Of a DNA stretch of 64,000 nt, positions 43,951 through 54,610 are shown in pieces. A program made the position numbers and the translations under genes. Origin of the DNA: Larix kaempferi (lineage: Eukaryota > Streptophyta > Pinopsida > Pinales > Pinaceae); the NCBI GenBank assembly GCA_027924585.1, contig BSBM01000001.1, forward strand, positions 55,260,501 through 55,324,500, read 5' to 3'. Under the pieces are notes generated by a model that worked only from the letters and a program-made list of their open reading frames with translations, was not told the origin of the DNA and made no database searches. Positions within the stretch are counted from its first letter, which is position 1. Each line of letters starts with the position of its first letter.

Positions 43951-44859
43951 AAGATGGGTGCTTCGACCATTTTTATTTTCAACGTGTTAAATGAAATGTC
44001 GCATTCCTCCGTCCACCTATAATCTCGATCATATTTTAGCAATTCTTCAAGAGGATAAGTCATATCGGAGTAATGTCTAATAAACTTCCTGTAATATCCG
44101 GTATGATCCAACAGGATTCGTACTTGTTTTGGATTAACTGGAGGCTTCAAGTCGAGGATAATTTTGATCTTTGCGTAATCGACCTTGATTCCTTCTTTGC
44201 AAACTACATGGCCTAGTAATATGCTGATAGGTGTCGCGAAGATGCACTTTTTAATATTCAGCAACAATTGTATCTGTCGACATCGTTCCAACATTAGTCG
44301 AAGCCACTTGCAATGATATTTGAGCATTGTATAGATTGTCCAATCATCAAAGTATACAACCATGGTTTTGTAGATATATTTTTGAAATGCTTTGACGACA
44401 ATTCTTGAGAAGACCACGGGTGCATTCGTAAGACCGAAGGGCATAACTTTGTACGCGAATGACCCAAATTCGCACATGAATGTTGTCTTTTTTCTGATCT
44501 TCCTTTGCAATAGGTACTTGTTTGTACCCTGAGAATCCATCCATGAAAGAGTAACACTCATGCCTTGCAACTTCATTAATAATTTCATCTGCGAAAGGGG
44601 TTGGAAAGGGATCTGTGAGTGTTACCTTGTTCAACTCTCAGAAGTCAACACAGATTATCAGTCATGTCGGATCTTGTTTCTTTGGCTGAATGACTATTGG
44701 GTTTTCCCACTCCGACTGGTCGATAGAATATGTAATTCCTGCTGTGAGCATGCTATCGATCTCCTTTTTGACAATATCCTTGTATTTGTGAGCAAGCTTG
44801 TAGGGTCTTTTTTTTACAGGTCTAGCATTAAGCTTAATATCAATTTTCATCTCGCCCAT
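43947..44859 (-). pseudogene. pol: RE6 reverse transcriptase
   Basis: Motifs are ITYSIDQSEWENPIVIQPKK (44662-44859), NKVTLTDPFPTPFADEI (44634 on), FAYKVMPFGLTNAPVVFSRI, YFDDWTIYT (YFDD at 44343-44354) and LLGHVVCKEGIKVDYAKI. A frameshift near 44540 joins two frames. It shares PFPTPF, VMPFGL and YFDDWT with RE1. Confidence 0.88.
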
Positions 44860-45063
44860 TTCCTATACATGTCCTTTCAAATCTCTATAATATCGAGCAA
44901 AAACGTCTTGAAATTCTTTGAGGATACTGGAGATTTCTTCCATTTGTTCCTCGCTCCAGTAATCGCCAATCTTTGCCATTTTCGGTCTGTCGTCATTTGA
45001 AATATCTACTTCTTTCTTTTTAATATTCGTGTCCATCCATTCTGGTGCACGACTGTTACTTAT

Positions 45064-46014
45064 CTATCTTTCACCTTCGTTGATTTGTGTGAAATTTGGT
45101 GGAATGTCTTTTTCTGATAACCTTTCAGGTTCATCTTTGTCAACAATCTCTGTGCTAAAGATTGTTCTTACGGGCTTTGATATGTCGTGATGATCCTTTC
45201 TCCATTGAAATTTTTTTTCGACTGACATCTCTGTTTCTGGACTCAATCTTGTCGAATGCTGGCTTTCTATTGACTTTATGTTGTAGCAAGTGGTAGGTGG
45301 GTGCCTAATCTTCTGCTTGTTTGCAAGTGTTAAGGTTTTTGTTGGCTGCAGAAATTCTTTGATGCTTTTACTTGCTTCGACCATCCTCTCATCCTGTGGA
45401 GAAAACTGGAAATCCTTAATAAAATTTTCTTTTAAGTCTTTCCAAAAGAAGGTTTCTCCTCTCACTTCTTCCATCTTGTACCATTTGTTAGGTAGATCAT
45501 CAAGTGTTCTGGGGAAGAGGTGAGGCCATGTTCTTTCATCTTTATAGCCCAATTTTCTCCATCCTTTTTCGCAACAGTCGATGTGAACTTCAGGATTTTG
45601 TCCTTGCGTAAACAAGGGGATGTCGGCCTGAGTTGTCAATTTTCTTCCTCCAAACCTTTCTATGAAAAATGTTGATGCAGTATTCAAATTTTGGAGTTTC
45701 GACTGATGGGTGTCCCACCATCTCGCGGCTTGACCAGTAAATGTCTCTACCAAACTTTATAGCTTTCCTTGCTCTCCGACATGTTTTGATACTTGTTCTA
45801 CATGAAAAATAGGTGAATCACGTTCTTTATATCTTAATGTCGAACTACCATATTGTGCATTTCTGTCGAGAACAAGTGTTGGATATGCTCGCATTTTTCG
45901 TTCGAATATCTTCGATGTATAAGATACTGAGAGACACTTCTTTATTCGTTTCTTTGAGATGGCTTCCACAGTCCAGCATTCTTTCGCATGTAAATCATAG
46001 TTCTCTATTTGCAA
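45064..46014 (-). pseudogene. RE6 second capsid-like domain between protease and RT
   Basis: Segments 45757-46014 and 45064-45753 share a frame. The core reads TGQAARWWDTHQSKLQNLN, EVHIDCCEKGWRKLGYKDE, RTLDDLPNKWYKMEEVRGET and FWKDLKENFIKDFQFSP. This aligns with RE1 1538-2420 (ARWWAAHKQTL; HIEVCSQAWVERP; HTLDDDIPKKWYLDLELRRE; KDFSF). It lies downstream of protease and upstream of RT, whereas an ordinary Gag capsid is already present at 47607-48155. So this element encodes two capsid-like domains. Confidence 0.82.
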
Positions 46015-46974
46015 TCATAGAGTTCTGCATCGGAATGATATTCGAGCGACATAGGATCTCCGAGGTGAAGTTCTCCTTGGGTATTTGGCTCAATGCGATC
46101 TTCATTATTGTCTATGCGGTAAAGTTGTCGAACATCATTGTTGATTTTTGTAGGTTCCGACCAAGGTTCTCCCTGAGATGGGAAGATTGGTACGATAACC
46201 TTCTGCCCATTGCCTTTCAACTTGATGCGAATTTTGTCTAAGGAAATTGAGGCCTTCATCTTTCGTCCCCGGGGTCAACCGACCAATGCGGGGAACGAAC
46301 TTGCATCATCCTTTGGAGTGATGATTTCGAAATCCACTTTTGTCGTGATGCCTTTAATGGAAGTTTCGACTCCTTTCCATACTCCAATCGGCTCAATTAA
46401 TCCTTGATCTGCGAGCTTTAAATAGATTCTTGATTTTTGCAGTTGAGGTCGACCGAGTTGGTACCAGGTATCACGAGTCATGATATTCACTTGGGATCCA
46501 AAATATAGTATGACTTGTCGTACATGATATCCATTTATGTCGAGGTCGACTAATGGGTCAGCATCATTTTTCTCTTTTTGTTTTAGTCGGAAAATGTTTT
46601 TAGTTTGTCTTTGCTCGACATGTTTATGTTTTAATTTATGCAACAGGTCAATCATTTTTCCTACAGCTTCCTCATTTGAAATTAATCTGAGCAATTCATT
46701 GAGAACTTCCTCTCGGTTTTCTTCGACATCTTCATGTGCTGCTAAGTCATGAAATATGTCAGATGCATATTTGTACACAGATTTTTGTTTTATAGGATTT
46801 GGATAATCCTCTTTATCGACAATTCTAGTTATCTGAGGTTTATCTTGACCAATGTGAGTGCCTTGCCTAGTTACAATTTGCAATTTTTTTGTACAGAGCA
46901 CATCACTTTTTGAAATACAAGATAAAACATGAACTTTATTTTTATTATTTATTTTCTCAATCATGGTAGGGAAA
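46015..46974 (-). pseudogene. pol: RE6 aspartic protease with altered active site
   Basis: Frame 46275-46964 contains a helical linker (LLRLISNEEAVGKMIDLLHK) and the protease: VRQVILYFGSQVNIMTRDTW, YQLGRPQLQKSRIYLKLADQ and a GITTKVDFEIITP C-terminus. The loop that reads LDLGSEV in RE1 reads LYFGSQV here, so the catalytic Asp is Tyr. The frame continues after a TGA to GRKMKASISLDKIRIKLKG and on to 46005. Confidence 0.82.
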
Positions 46975-47590
46975 TCCTCTAAATAGTGATCGCCTACCCC
47001 ACACTTTGTACAAAATTTAAGCTCAGTTCTTTCCTTATAAGGGCATTCTGCATGTCAATGATCCTCACTGAGACAAGTGAAACATGCACCAGGTCGACTA
47101 GATCGAATACCGTGGCCTCCACTGCCACGACCATGATTCTGGTATCCTTCGCGTCTATTGTATCAGTCATATCGCTGATCATACCGATGGTTATTATACC
47201 TTGGGTATCTTTCGTTCCTATTTTGATTGTACCGATTATTTCTTCCATCATTTCTCTCGAATCTGTCGTTTGTTGTATTTCTGTCATGATGCTTCTCGAC
47301 AGAGTTTGTCTGGTACACTACATGATAATTTTGCCAATTTTTCAGGTTCAGATGACAATCTTCAATTGTATGTGTATTCACTTCACAAATTTGACACCAT
47401 CTTTCCTTCTTGTTTTTCAAATTGAATGAGCAATCATTTGTGGTATGTGAATCATACTCTTTGCACAAGTCATAGAAACATCTGGATTCAATGAGTTTCA
47501 CTTCTTGTCGTCGATCCTCAATTCAACAAGAATCTTTGGTATGTCCTGAAGTTCGACAATTTGTACACCATAATTCTAGTCCTTTTACCG
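46975..47590 (-). pseudogene. gag: RE6 nucleocapsid with five zinc-knuckle-like motifs
   Basis: In sense order: CTNCRTSGHTKDSC (47535-47580), DLCKEYDSHTTNDC (one spacing altered), CQICEVNTHTIEDC, CFTCLSEDH-x-HAEC (across a TGA) and CTKCGVGDHYLEDF (last Cys replaced by Phe). Between the third and fourth is an Asn/Arg/Tyr-rich basic stretch (NDGRNNRYNQNRNERYPRYN). Ty3 Gag usually has one or two such motifs. RE1 has at least three with an RGG-type linker. Confidence 0.78.
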
Positions 47591-48962
47591 TCATTTTCTG
47601 GATAACCTACTCCATACTTTCAAGGCGTTCTTCGACGTGTCTATCCATGGATACTAGAGGGTATTCATCATCCATTTCAATTTCTAGTGCTACTTTTAGT
47701 GCATTTGCATATGTATTAACACTTTGTCGACGGACATGTATTCTGATTTTATTTATTAGACCAGTAATAAACCATTTGATTAATAGTTTTTCTTCAATCT
47801 CGTGATCTAATTTGCTTAGGAGGTCTTTGAACCTTTTGTCATACTCCTTGACAGGTTCTGTCGGCTTTTGGACTATCGTCTTTAGTCGTTCTGCTTCCAG
47901 GTATGTCACATCTTCAATCATAAAGAAGGCCAAAAAGATTTGTTTGATTTGTGTTGTTGTTGCATTTGGTGACTTTGCTATGTATCCCATGTACCATTTC
48001 AGTGCTCTTTTCCTTAACAAGCCAACAAACTGAGCAACCTGTCTTTCTTCGCTGGTGATTTGATTGGCTATCCATATTGCTTCGCACACAAACCAATGTC
48101 TACTTGGTTCTTCGTCACCTTCATAGAACGGAAGGTGTTCCGTTGTGTGTGCCATGTCTGTTGGTGTATTATTTTGAGAATTTTATGGTGGTGTGGATGG
48201 GTTATTTCCACAATCAAAACTTGGTGCGTTGTCAATTTGAATTATCTGTCTTTCTGGACTTGGTCCTTTGTCTTAAGAATTAGTGACTATAAATTCTTCT
48301 GTACCGCTAGATCTGCCTTCTTCTACCACTTCTGTCGAAATCCAGTTAAAGTTCTGCTCGAACGGGATTTCACTAGATCTCGGGCTTTTTGACGTGCTTG
48401 TCGAGTCACTCAAATTTGGTAATGGTAGGGGGGCACTTCCTCATGCTCTGAGTACACTAGATGAAAGCTTCTATTCAAAAATTTGGGTTGAAAAGACACC
48501 CAATTTCCTTGCTCCGAGCGATGAATCAATAGTCTATTAATATCATCGCCTTCTATACTTCGATGACTCCAAATTCCCAACTGACCAGCATGGAGACCGA
48601 TATTTTCTTCAACAATTTCTTGCATCCTTACGCTTTGTGTTAAACGAAATGGAGAAGGAGGTGTTACCGTTTCAGGTATTTGAACTTGGAGAGCTCTACC
48701 ACGCTCTATCCACAAGTCTTCATCCATTGGCGACAGGTCTTCTTTGACACCCCAATCATCGCGGGCTCAGCTTGATTCTGGCAGATTTCTTTCTGCATCT
48801 GCTGCGATATTTGATCCTTGCGTCCTCCAGAGCGCAATTGCCTACTCCCGCAGCTCTTCACGTCGCTGCCTCCTCTTTTCTCTTTCAATTTTCTGAATGT
48901 TTGGTGTGCTTTTATGACTCAAAAGTCTGTCTTTTTCGGATTTCTTTCCACTACTAGCCATT
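47591..48962 (-). pseudogene. gag: RE6 Gag, N-terminal and capsid parts
   Basis: A start at 48960-48962 gives MASSGKKSEKDRLLSHKS and a basic N-terminus. A frameshift near 48770 leads to 48410-48727 (MDEDLWIERGRALQVQIPET). The capsid domain is 47607-48155: LPFYEGDEEPSRHWFVCEAI, KRALKWYMGYIAK and VKEYDKRFKDLLSKLDHEIE, typical of Retrotrans_gag. It forms the particle shell. Confidence 0.82.
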
Positions 48963-49071
48963 TCATCTTTTCATATGTCAAATTTCATCAAACTAGGTAC
49001 ATCAGAGCATGCTTCATCACCCCCCCAATGCCAGCCCGAACGTTTCTAGATCACTGGGGAAGTGCGGACCA

Positions 49072-49600
49072 TCAATTGTTCAAGAAAAATTCCCATTCGC
49101 GCTCCTTTAAATTTTTTTCCAACTTACGTTCTTTCTCCTTCCAGTTAGAGTTCGGAAGGTCCAGGAGTAGCAACGGTCTTGTTTCGACAATATGCGCAGT
49201 GCCTTTGTCGATAAAAAATTTGAACAATGAAGTCGATAGAGAACACGGAAATTGATTAGCTAATTTGGTGAAGAAATTTCTTCGTATTTTATCTACCAAG
49301 ACTCGTTCTTCAATCTCCTGCTCTTCACAGAAATCGTCTGCAATCTTTTCGCACCACTCCAACAAATTCGTGTGTCCTCCGTTGATCAGCTTCGACAACA
49401 GCTTCTGCTCTGCTTCATCAACTGGTCTTTTCATCCAGAAGCTTCTTCAAGGAATTCGGCACGGATTCTACAAATCTCTCATGGGTCTCGGAAAAGAATC
49501 GATCTCTCGCTTGGCTAATCGTCAGCTTGTTACATTGCACATAGTTCTGCAGATAATTCGTGATTTTCTTCTCCCACCAATCTATAATCTCCTATTCTGA
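49072..49600 (-). pseudogene. RE6 5' ORF upstream of gag
   Basis: A charged helical protein of about 170 residues precedes gag. It starts near 49600 (ISE, TAG, EIIDWWEKKITNYLQ...) and, after a frameshift near 49435, continues as KLINGGHTNLLEWCEKIADD to EWEFFLNN. Ogre-type Tat elements are known to have an extra ORF before gag; I see no sequence link to it. I do not recognise the family. Confidence 0.55.
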
Positions 49601-49637
49601 AATCATAGGTCATGCTGCTATTTATTTTTCATACATC

Positions 49638-49654
49638 AACTGGCAACGGAACCA
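49638..49654 (-). promoter_or_regulatory. RE6 primer binding site
   Basis: The sense strand reads TGGTTCCGTTGCCAGTT two bases after the 5' LTR. The CCGTTGCC core matches tRNA-Asp-type sites, but other positions differ, so the primer tRNA is uncertain. Confidence 0.6.
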
Positions 49655-49656
49655 AA

Positions 49657-49834
49657 TGTTGTAGTCCCAAGGTTCATGTGGTTACCATAGATACATTGCA
49701 CGATATAATCAAAGCATACACAATGATAAAGATACATGATACGAGATAGATAGAGAGAACACAAGCCTTATATTAACCAGCAAGAGCAGAATACAGTCAT
49801 AGAACCAATATTAACTAGTACATCGGCTCACCAG

Positions 49835-49868
<34 letters not shown>

Positions 49869-50002
49869 AATACAGTTACATAACCGTCTATTGGTTTATC
49901 CAACCGACCCGACCTATACTAGTCGACGCGACCTGTCGACATGTGCTACAGAGTGGTCGGGCGGAGGGCCTAGTCGACAGGCCGACCTAGGCCCCTCCAA
50001 CA
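49657..50002 (-). repeat. RE6 5' LTR (346 bp)
   Basis: It starts TGTTGTAGTCC and ends CCTCCAACA. Its (TA)n tract (49837-49865) is 12 bases shorter than in the 3' LTR. Confidence 0.95.
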
Positions 50003-50007
50003 CATAT
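50003..50007. repeat. RE6 target site duplication, right
   Basis: CATAT, matching 37695-37699. Confidence 0.93.
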
Positions 50008-51660
50008 CATCAAGCGTGAATAAATGAGTTGAATTCGAACACTGGATGAAATATTTCGATCAAGAGTCAATGACATAAACTCATGTCGAATGTGAGGTAA
50101 CCTTCCATTGAGGCATGCAGGCCCAAGGTACTTGATTGGTTTCTAGATTCAGTCCTTGGATGATGATTTGAAGTCGACAAGGATGAACCTGTGGAAGGAG
50201 GGCCTTAATGAATCCCCCATCATCGACACGAAACTTGATAACAGATGTTTGGAGTAGATTGGATGGTACAGTAACATACAAGACTGACTCAGAGTAGACC
50301 AACATGGTGGAGGGTGTACTGACTGCAAATGATGAGCGGTGAATGTATTCTTGAACATGGGCATGCATGACTTGGCAGTATTGACATGACGAGAATGACG
50401 CCAACCCCTAATGCAACCGATGATGGAAGTATTCTTTGGATGATCCAAAGGAGTAACAAGACTCAGGAAGTAGGGAAAACTCAAGGACAAACGGATGACC
50501 CAAGTACTGTATGCAAATGAAAATGAGTGCCATGTTCAAGAATGACTAAGTACTGCCACTGGTAAAGGCGTAATACAAAAAAATTCCTTTTCCCCCATCA
50601 TGACTGATGAGTGCCTCATGTGTTTTTGACAAGCTTGATGAGGGTAACCAGATGCTCGGTATAGCTCATCTCATAGATGAGTCCAATCCCAAATATTTTC
50701 TGAACCTAGAAAAGGAGGGGTTCGTCCCATGATGGGTCCTCCAATGTTGGGTTTTAATGAGTCCATAGAAGGTAAACTTGGTGTCATTTCATGTTTAGAG
50801 AGTCTGAAAAGAACTAAAGAAGGCTCCAAAGGTCCTTTTTTGTAAGGTTAGCCTCTTCACTCGGAAAAGGGTAAAACAACGCGAGAGAGGACTCTTCGAG
50901 TCATGATTGGCTGGAGTATTCCTTTTTCGTAAATAGTGCCCCCTAGTCCAAAAAAGGGGTAAACTATTACTAGGGAGACGATCATTCAAATACTTTTACA
51001 AGCGTGAACCCATCAAGTTCTCTTGGCAATCTTTTCATATTTAGAGAGCCCGAAAAGAGCTTAAAGAGAGACTTCGGGGGGTTCATTTTTCATAGGAGTT
51101 TAATGAGCCCGAAAAAGTGATAAACTATAACTCGGTGACTTATTCTCATTGTTTTGTGAGCACGAGAAAGAACAAAGAGTAATATCAGTTGTCATTTAAT
51201 TATTTACATTAATGAGTGAAATAATGACAAAAAGATGCTCGACTAGTGTTCATACCTGAAAATGTATGCAGAAAGACCATAACCACGAAAAATTGGATTA
51301 GAATGGTACTAAACTTCACCTACACGCTTGAAACTAGGTCAAAAATGATTAACCGGATATAAATAAACTCAACTATAGCAAAATAACCCATTTCAAAATA
51401 AATTAAAAAAGGAATATGCTCTTTTTCAATATAAATAGGGGTAAATAGTAAAAAGAATTACTATTTTGTTTTTACCAAGTTGGAGAGGTGGAAAGTGCCC
51501 TTTGAAGCTATTTTTGTTTTATTGATTCCGGGAGCCGTGATCCATCATTTCAAGTGCCGTCAGTGATAGGTAACCCTAAACCTACCCATTTAATGTTTTA
51601 GTGGATTACAATTTTCTTTTTCATGTTTTTAGGTAGATTTTGAGCTTGTTAAGTTGGTAG
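50008..51660 (-). other. RE5 internal sequence, second part; boundary with RE7 uncertain
   Basis: This resumes RE5 after RE6. Minus-strand ORFs 50081-50404 and 50149-50490 overlap in two frames and match no family I know. Related blocks beginning TAGAGAG(T/C)(C/T)(T/C)GAAAAGA occur near 50796 and 51039, each followed by Gly/Lys-codon-like AAAGAGAG sequence, suggesting a diverged duplication. Beyond about 51200 the DNA is AT-rich with no ORF. The RE5-RE7 junction is somewhere near 51200-51660. Confidence 0.4.
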
Positions 51661-51677
51661 GTTTGCGTTCACAAGCT

Positions 51678-51770
51678 GGCGCAGAAAGCTCATTCGGGAT
51701 CTGCGTCGGCGCAGAACCCAAAAGGGAGTTCTACGCCGGTGGCGCACTGTCCAAATGGACACTCTGCGCC
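51678..51770 (+). other. Three consecutive GC-rich hairpins before the RE7 accessory ORF
   Basis: Hairpin 1 pairs GGCGCAGA (51678-51685) with TCTGCGTC (51700-51707). Hairpin 2 pairs GGCGCAGAACCC (51708-51719) with GGGAGTTCTACGCC (51724-51737). Hairpin 3 pairs GGCGCA (51741-51746) and GTCC (51749-51752) with GGAC (51757-51760) and TGCGCC (51765-51770). Spacing is 30-33 bases and the surroundings are AT-rich. Confidence 0.75.
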
Positions 51771-51899
51771 GGTGCAAATGACCATTTTGAACTCAAAACC
51801 TAGCCAAAAATAAAAAGTTTTGATGGATGGGAAAAGTTCTAAAGATGTTTAAATGGCTTTCTTGGTAGGTTTGGAGTGACACAATGGTCCTTGAGTGGT

Positions 51900-53112
51900 A
51901 GGAACGGGAGCACGAGCTCGAAGATGTGCAAGTGGAAAACAATCCACAAGGCGTTGCAGTGTTGAGGAACTGTGGGATACTCAAATACTTTTGAGTGCCG
52001 AGGATGAGATCCCAAGTCCAACTACTGACATACCTAGTCCAATGTTGGGACCCCATTCAGGATTACTTCTGGATAGGTGAGCACACGCTTACCATAGATG
52101 TCGAGGACATCTATTTTTTGACAGGGTTATCCCAGAGAAAGAACCCTGTGTCTTTGACTGGGTCACGGGGTGGTGGTCGTTCGGTCAAGGACATGATAGA
52201 CCAGTGGTGTACTCTGGGTACAACGATGGTTGGTGGGAAAATTCCCATCAAGCATGTCAGGGATCCGGACCTACAAGCAACACTCTTCACCGTTGTATGA
52301 GTTGCTGGCAGCCGAGCTACTCACTTGGCGAGCAAGTCCCAAATGATGTATGCTGAGGAGTGTATGAATCCTACCGTGTTCAACTGGTGCGAGCGGATCC
52401 TCACAAGCCTCAAGGATCAGTTGACCAAATGTCAGCACGGGGCACTGAAACAGTTTGGATATGGCTCGGTATTGGAATCTTTCATGCTGGTGCAGGTGCC
52501 TCACTTGCGTCCACAAGTGGACTTCAAGGATCGGGACACACGTGATCCTCACATCATAAGATGGACAGAGGTGATGGCTTTCCATGGTGGTGAAGGTCCC
52601 ATCTTAGGTTTCGGCACTGGATTATTCACATGGATGCAAGCATAGATCCTCATGGTGGAGGATTATCCATATGCCAATACAGACTTTCGGGGAAATCCAG
52701 ACCTGGTGCTTTCGGAGGGGACACAGTGGGGTGACATCAGTAAGAACAACTGCTTGTGTTTTTATCTTTTATGTATTTTATGATGTTTTTTGTACTAGTA
52801 GTGCTGATAACATTTTCATGTTTCCTTGCAGACGTGGGTCCAAAGTGGCCACTTGGAGTCTCTCGCCTTGTGTAGAGAGGAGGAGTGCTAGATATGGAGC
52901 CCGTGGTCCGTGATTCTCTTGAGGAGCAAGAGGTGATCAGGGAGATGCTCTAGCAGATGACCTCAGACATTCCAGATCCTACTATGCATGATCTACCCCT
53001 CCGTTATTAGGATTTGATGTTGGGGTATCCGCTCATTTTGACATGCTACACCGGAAGGTGGCGAGGGCCGTAGTCTGTTACCATGCTCAGCTTGGGGATG
53101 AGAATCCTAGGG
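51900..53112 (+). pseudogene. RE7 accessory protein, PMD-like, two exons
   Basis: Exon 1 (about 51900-52739) reads through TGA near 51991, TGA near 52300 and TAG at 52643 in one frame. Motifs: WDPIQDYFWIG, TLTIDVEDIYFLTGLS (TGLS 52121-52132), PTVFNWCERIL (FNWC 52379-52390) and VPHLRPQVDFKD. Exon 2 begins 52832: joining ATC A to AC gives GDINVGPKWPLGVSRLV in frame, then TAG. TLTIDVEDIYFLTGL resembles the plant mobile domain (PF10536-like), known from both plant genes and transposons. FNWC and TGLS match RE1 exactly. It could be a decayed host PMD gene, but the LTR directly downstream favours an element. Confidence 0.72.
52740..52831 (+). other. Spliceosomal intron in RE7 accessory ORF
   Basis: The 92-base segment starts GTAAGAAC and ends TTTCCTTGCAG after a T-rich stretch. 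Removing it restores the frame, with a split codon A|AC. AT content is much higher than in the flanking exons, as expected for a plant intron. Confidence 0.8.
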
Positions 53113-53955
53113 TGTTACACCTAAAATATTACCACCATTAGATTCAGTGTATACACCCCTAGAGTTACCCTGATTGAGTAATTGACCTGGAAGGATTTGT
53201 ACCCATTTGTACTAGGTTTTGAGAGGTCGTCGTAGACTGCACTCATGCAACCTGCGATGTCGCACCTTGCTCCATCACAAAGTGTGACGAAGTCAGTTAA
53301 TAGACAAAAATATCCCTTTGAGCTCTTTCTCGAAGCTTGCTGACTTGGGACCCTATCCCTGACCTCTTGGGAGAGCTGGAAATCGATTCTTAACACCTTG
53401 GAAAGATCCCTTAAGTCTCTCCTATCATATCTCAACCTATCCTATCCATACCCTATCCACTTAATCATATTTAAATGAAGCTCACTCCCATCCAAGGGGG
53501 AGGAAATCTATGGTACTCTTATGCTAGTGAAATCAAGCCTAATAGATCTAACACTCTAGCTTGGGGAACATCCACTTCTCTCTAGGAGCTTTGGCATGGC
53601 TTGTTGGAAGGATCTTGCAGCGTTAAGGCTATGGTTGTAATTCTCTTTTCTATTGTTCTCCTCACTTTTCAATACAATTAATATAATTGCTTTCCATAAA
53701 TGTTGTCTCCTTGATGATGTTTAGAGCTTTCCTCCTTAACTGTTAGCTTAGATATATCATATGAGATATATGCTTTCACTTCTCATGGTTTGTCACATGT
53801 TCGACAAGGTTTAGCTACTTGCAATCTGGCAGCGTTGGAGCATTGGATCAACGAAGGAGAAAGGGATCTACAAATATAAGGTAAACGATCTGCTCTTACA
53901 TTTGTATTTCTATACGATCTAGGAAAGTATTTTATGTTTTGTCTTATTTGTTCTA
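53113..53955 (+). repeat. RE7 3' LTR, main part
   Basis: It starts TGTTACACCTAAAAT (RE5: TGTTACATCTAAAAT). Further shared blocks are CTATCCACTTAATC, AGGGGGAGGAAATCT, GAGCTTTGGCATGGCTTGTT, GGTTGTAAT and GATCTAGGAAAG. RE8 cuts it at 53955. The remaining end is 60719-60771. No coding sequence. Confidence 0.8.
53951..53955. repeat. RE8 target site duplication, left
   Basis: TTCTA, repeated at 60714-60718. Joining the flanks restores GTTCTAGA, matching the RE5 LTR. Confidence 0.93.
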
Positions 53956-54598
53956 TGTTGATGTAATTGTAACTTCGGAATGTATTTTACCCATGTATAT
54001 TGTATTCATATAGGGATGTTATTATTCCTCTATACGGAAGTGTTTGTATTCCTATAGAGATGTTATTATTCCTCTATACGGAAGTGTCGTCATTTATATT
54101 GTAAGTGTCGTAACTTATACTTGATGGGTTATTAGACCACCGTGTTGGGGTCAACCCTGTATAAGTCATGTGGGTTAAAGGGTTATTAGACCACCCTATT
54201 GGGGGTCGGCCCTGTCAGCATTATGTTATGTGGTTAATTTAAAGCCGACCTAGTAAAGGTTATTAGGCAAGTCAAGTCAAGTATAAATAGAGTGCGGGAG
54301 GCACTCTATTTGATCATTCACTTTCTCACTCATACTCTTATTGGAAAGTGGCACACTTGTTGAGGAGGAGAAACTGCTGCTAGGAGAAGACTATCTCTTA
54401 TATTTGGTTTGTATCATTTCTCTATCTATCTCTAAGGAAGTTGCGGGGTTTTTCACCTTCTTGGTTTTCCCCGATGAAACTCTATGTCTCTTGTGTGCTT
54501 GCATTATTGTGTCCATGTTTGATATGCTGTAGATATGTTGTACATGTTATTCTCTTAGTTAAGATCCTAGATCAGATTGAAATTCTGAAAAACTAACA
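53956..54598 (+). repeat. RE8 5' LTR (643 bp)
   Basis: TGTTGATGTAATTG to AAAAACTAACA. It carries an internal 44-base tandem duplication near the start (GATGTTATTATTCCTCTATA twice), a second duplicated block (GGGTTATTAGACCACC at 54126 and 54180) and a TATA box TATAAATAG at 54282-54290. A 63-codon ORF (54341-54532) is not supported as a gene. Confidence 0.95.
54282..54290 (+). promoter_or_regulatory. TATA box of RE8 5' LTR
   Basis: TATAAATAG, conserved at 60428-60436 in the 3' LTR. Confidence 0.75.
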
Positions 54599-54610
54599 TG
54601 GTATCAAAGC
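54599..54610 (+). promoter_or_regulatory. RE8 primer binding site, initiator tRNA-Met
   Basis: TGGTATCAAAGC directly after the LTR, one change from the standard copia site TGGTATCAGAGC. Confidence 0.9.

Larger units (their letters stand above)
37700..50002 (-). mobile_element. RE6: complete 12.3-kb Ty3/gypsy element
   Basis: LTRs at 37700-38057 and 49657-50002 share TGTTG/CAACA ends and are flanked by CATAT. In sense order it encodes a short 5' ORF, Gag, five zinc-knuckle-like motifs, protease, a second capsid-like domain, RT, RNase H, integrase and a 3.5-kb accessory region ending just before a clean polypurine tract. Outside a variable (TA)n tract I count about 15 LTR substitutions by eye, fewer per base than in RE3. 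It shares RT type (YFDDWT) and domain order with RE1. Confidence 0.95.

Noticed and set aside
54341-54532. Small LTR-encoded protein in RE8 (also 60487-60711)
   Set aside because: Similarity between the two follows from LTR identity. The C-terminal ends differ because of a 31-base deletion, and no family is recognisable.
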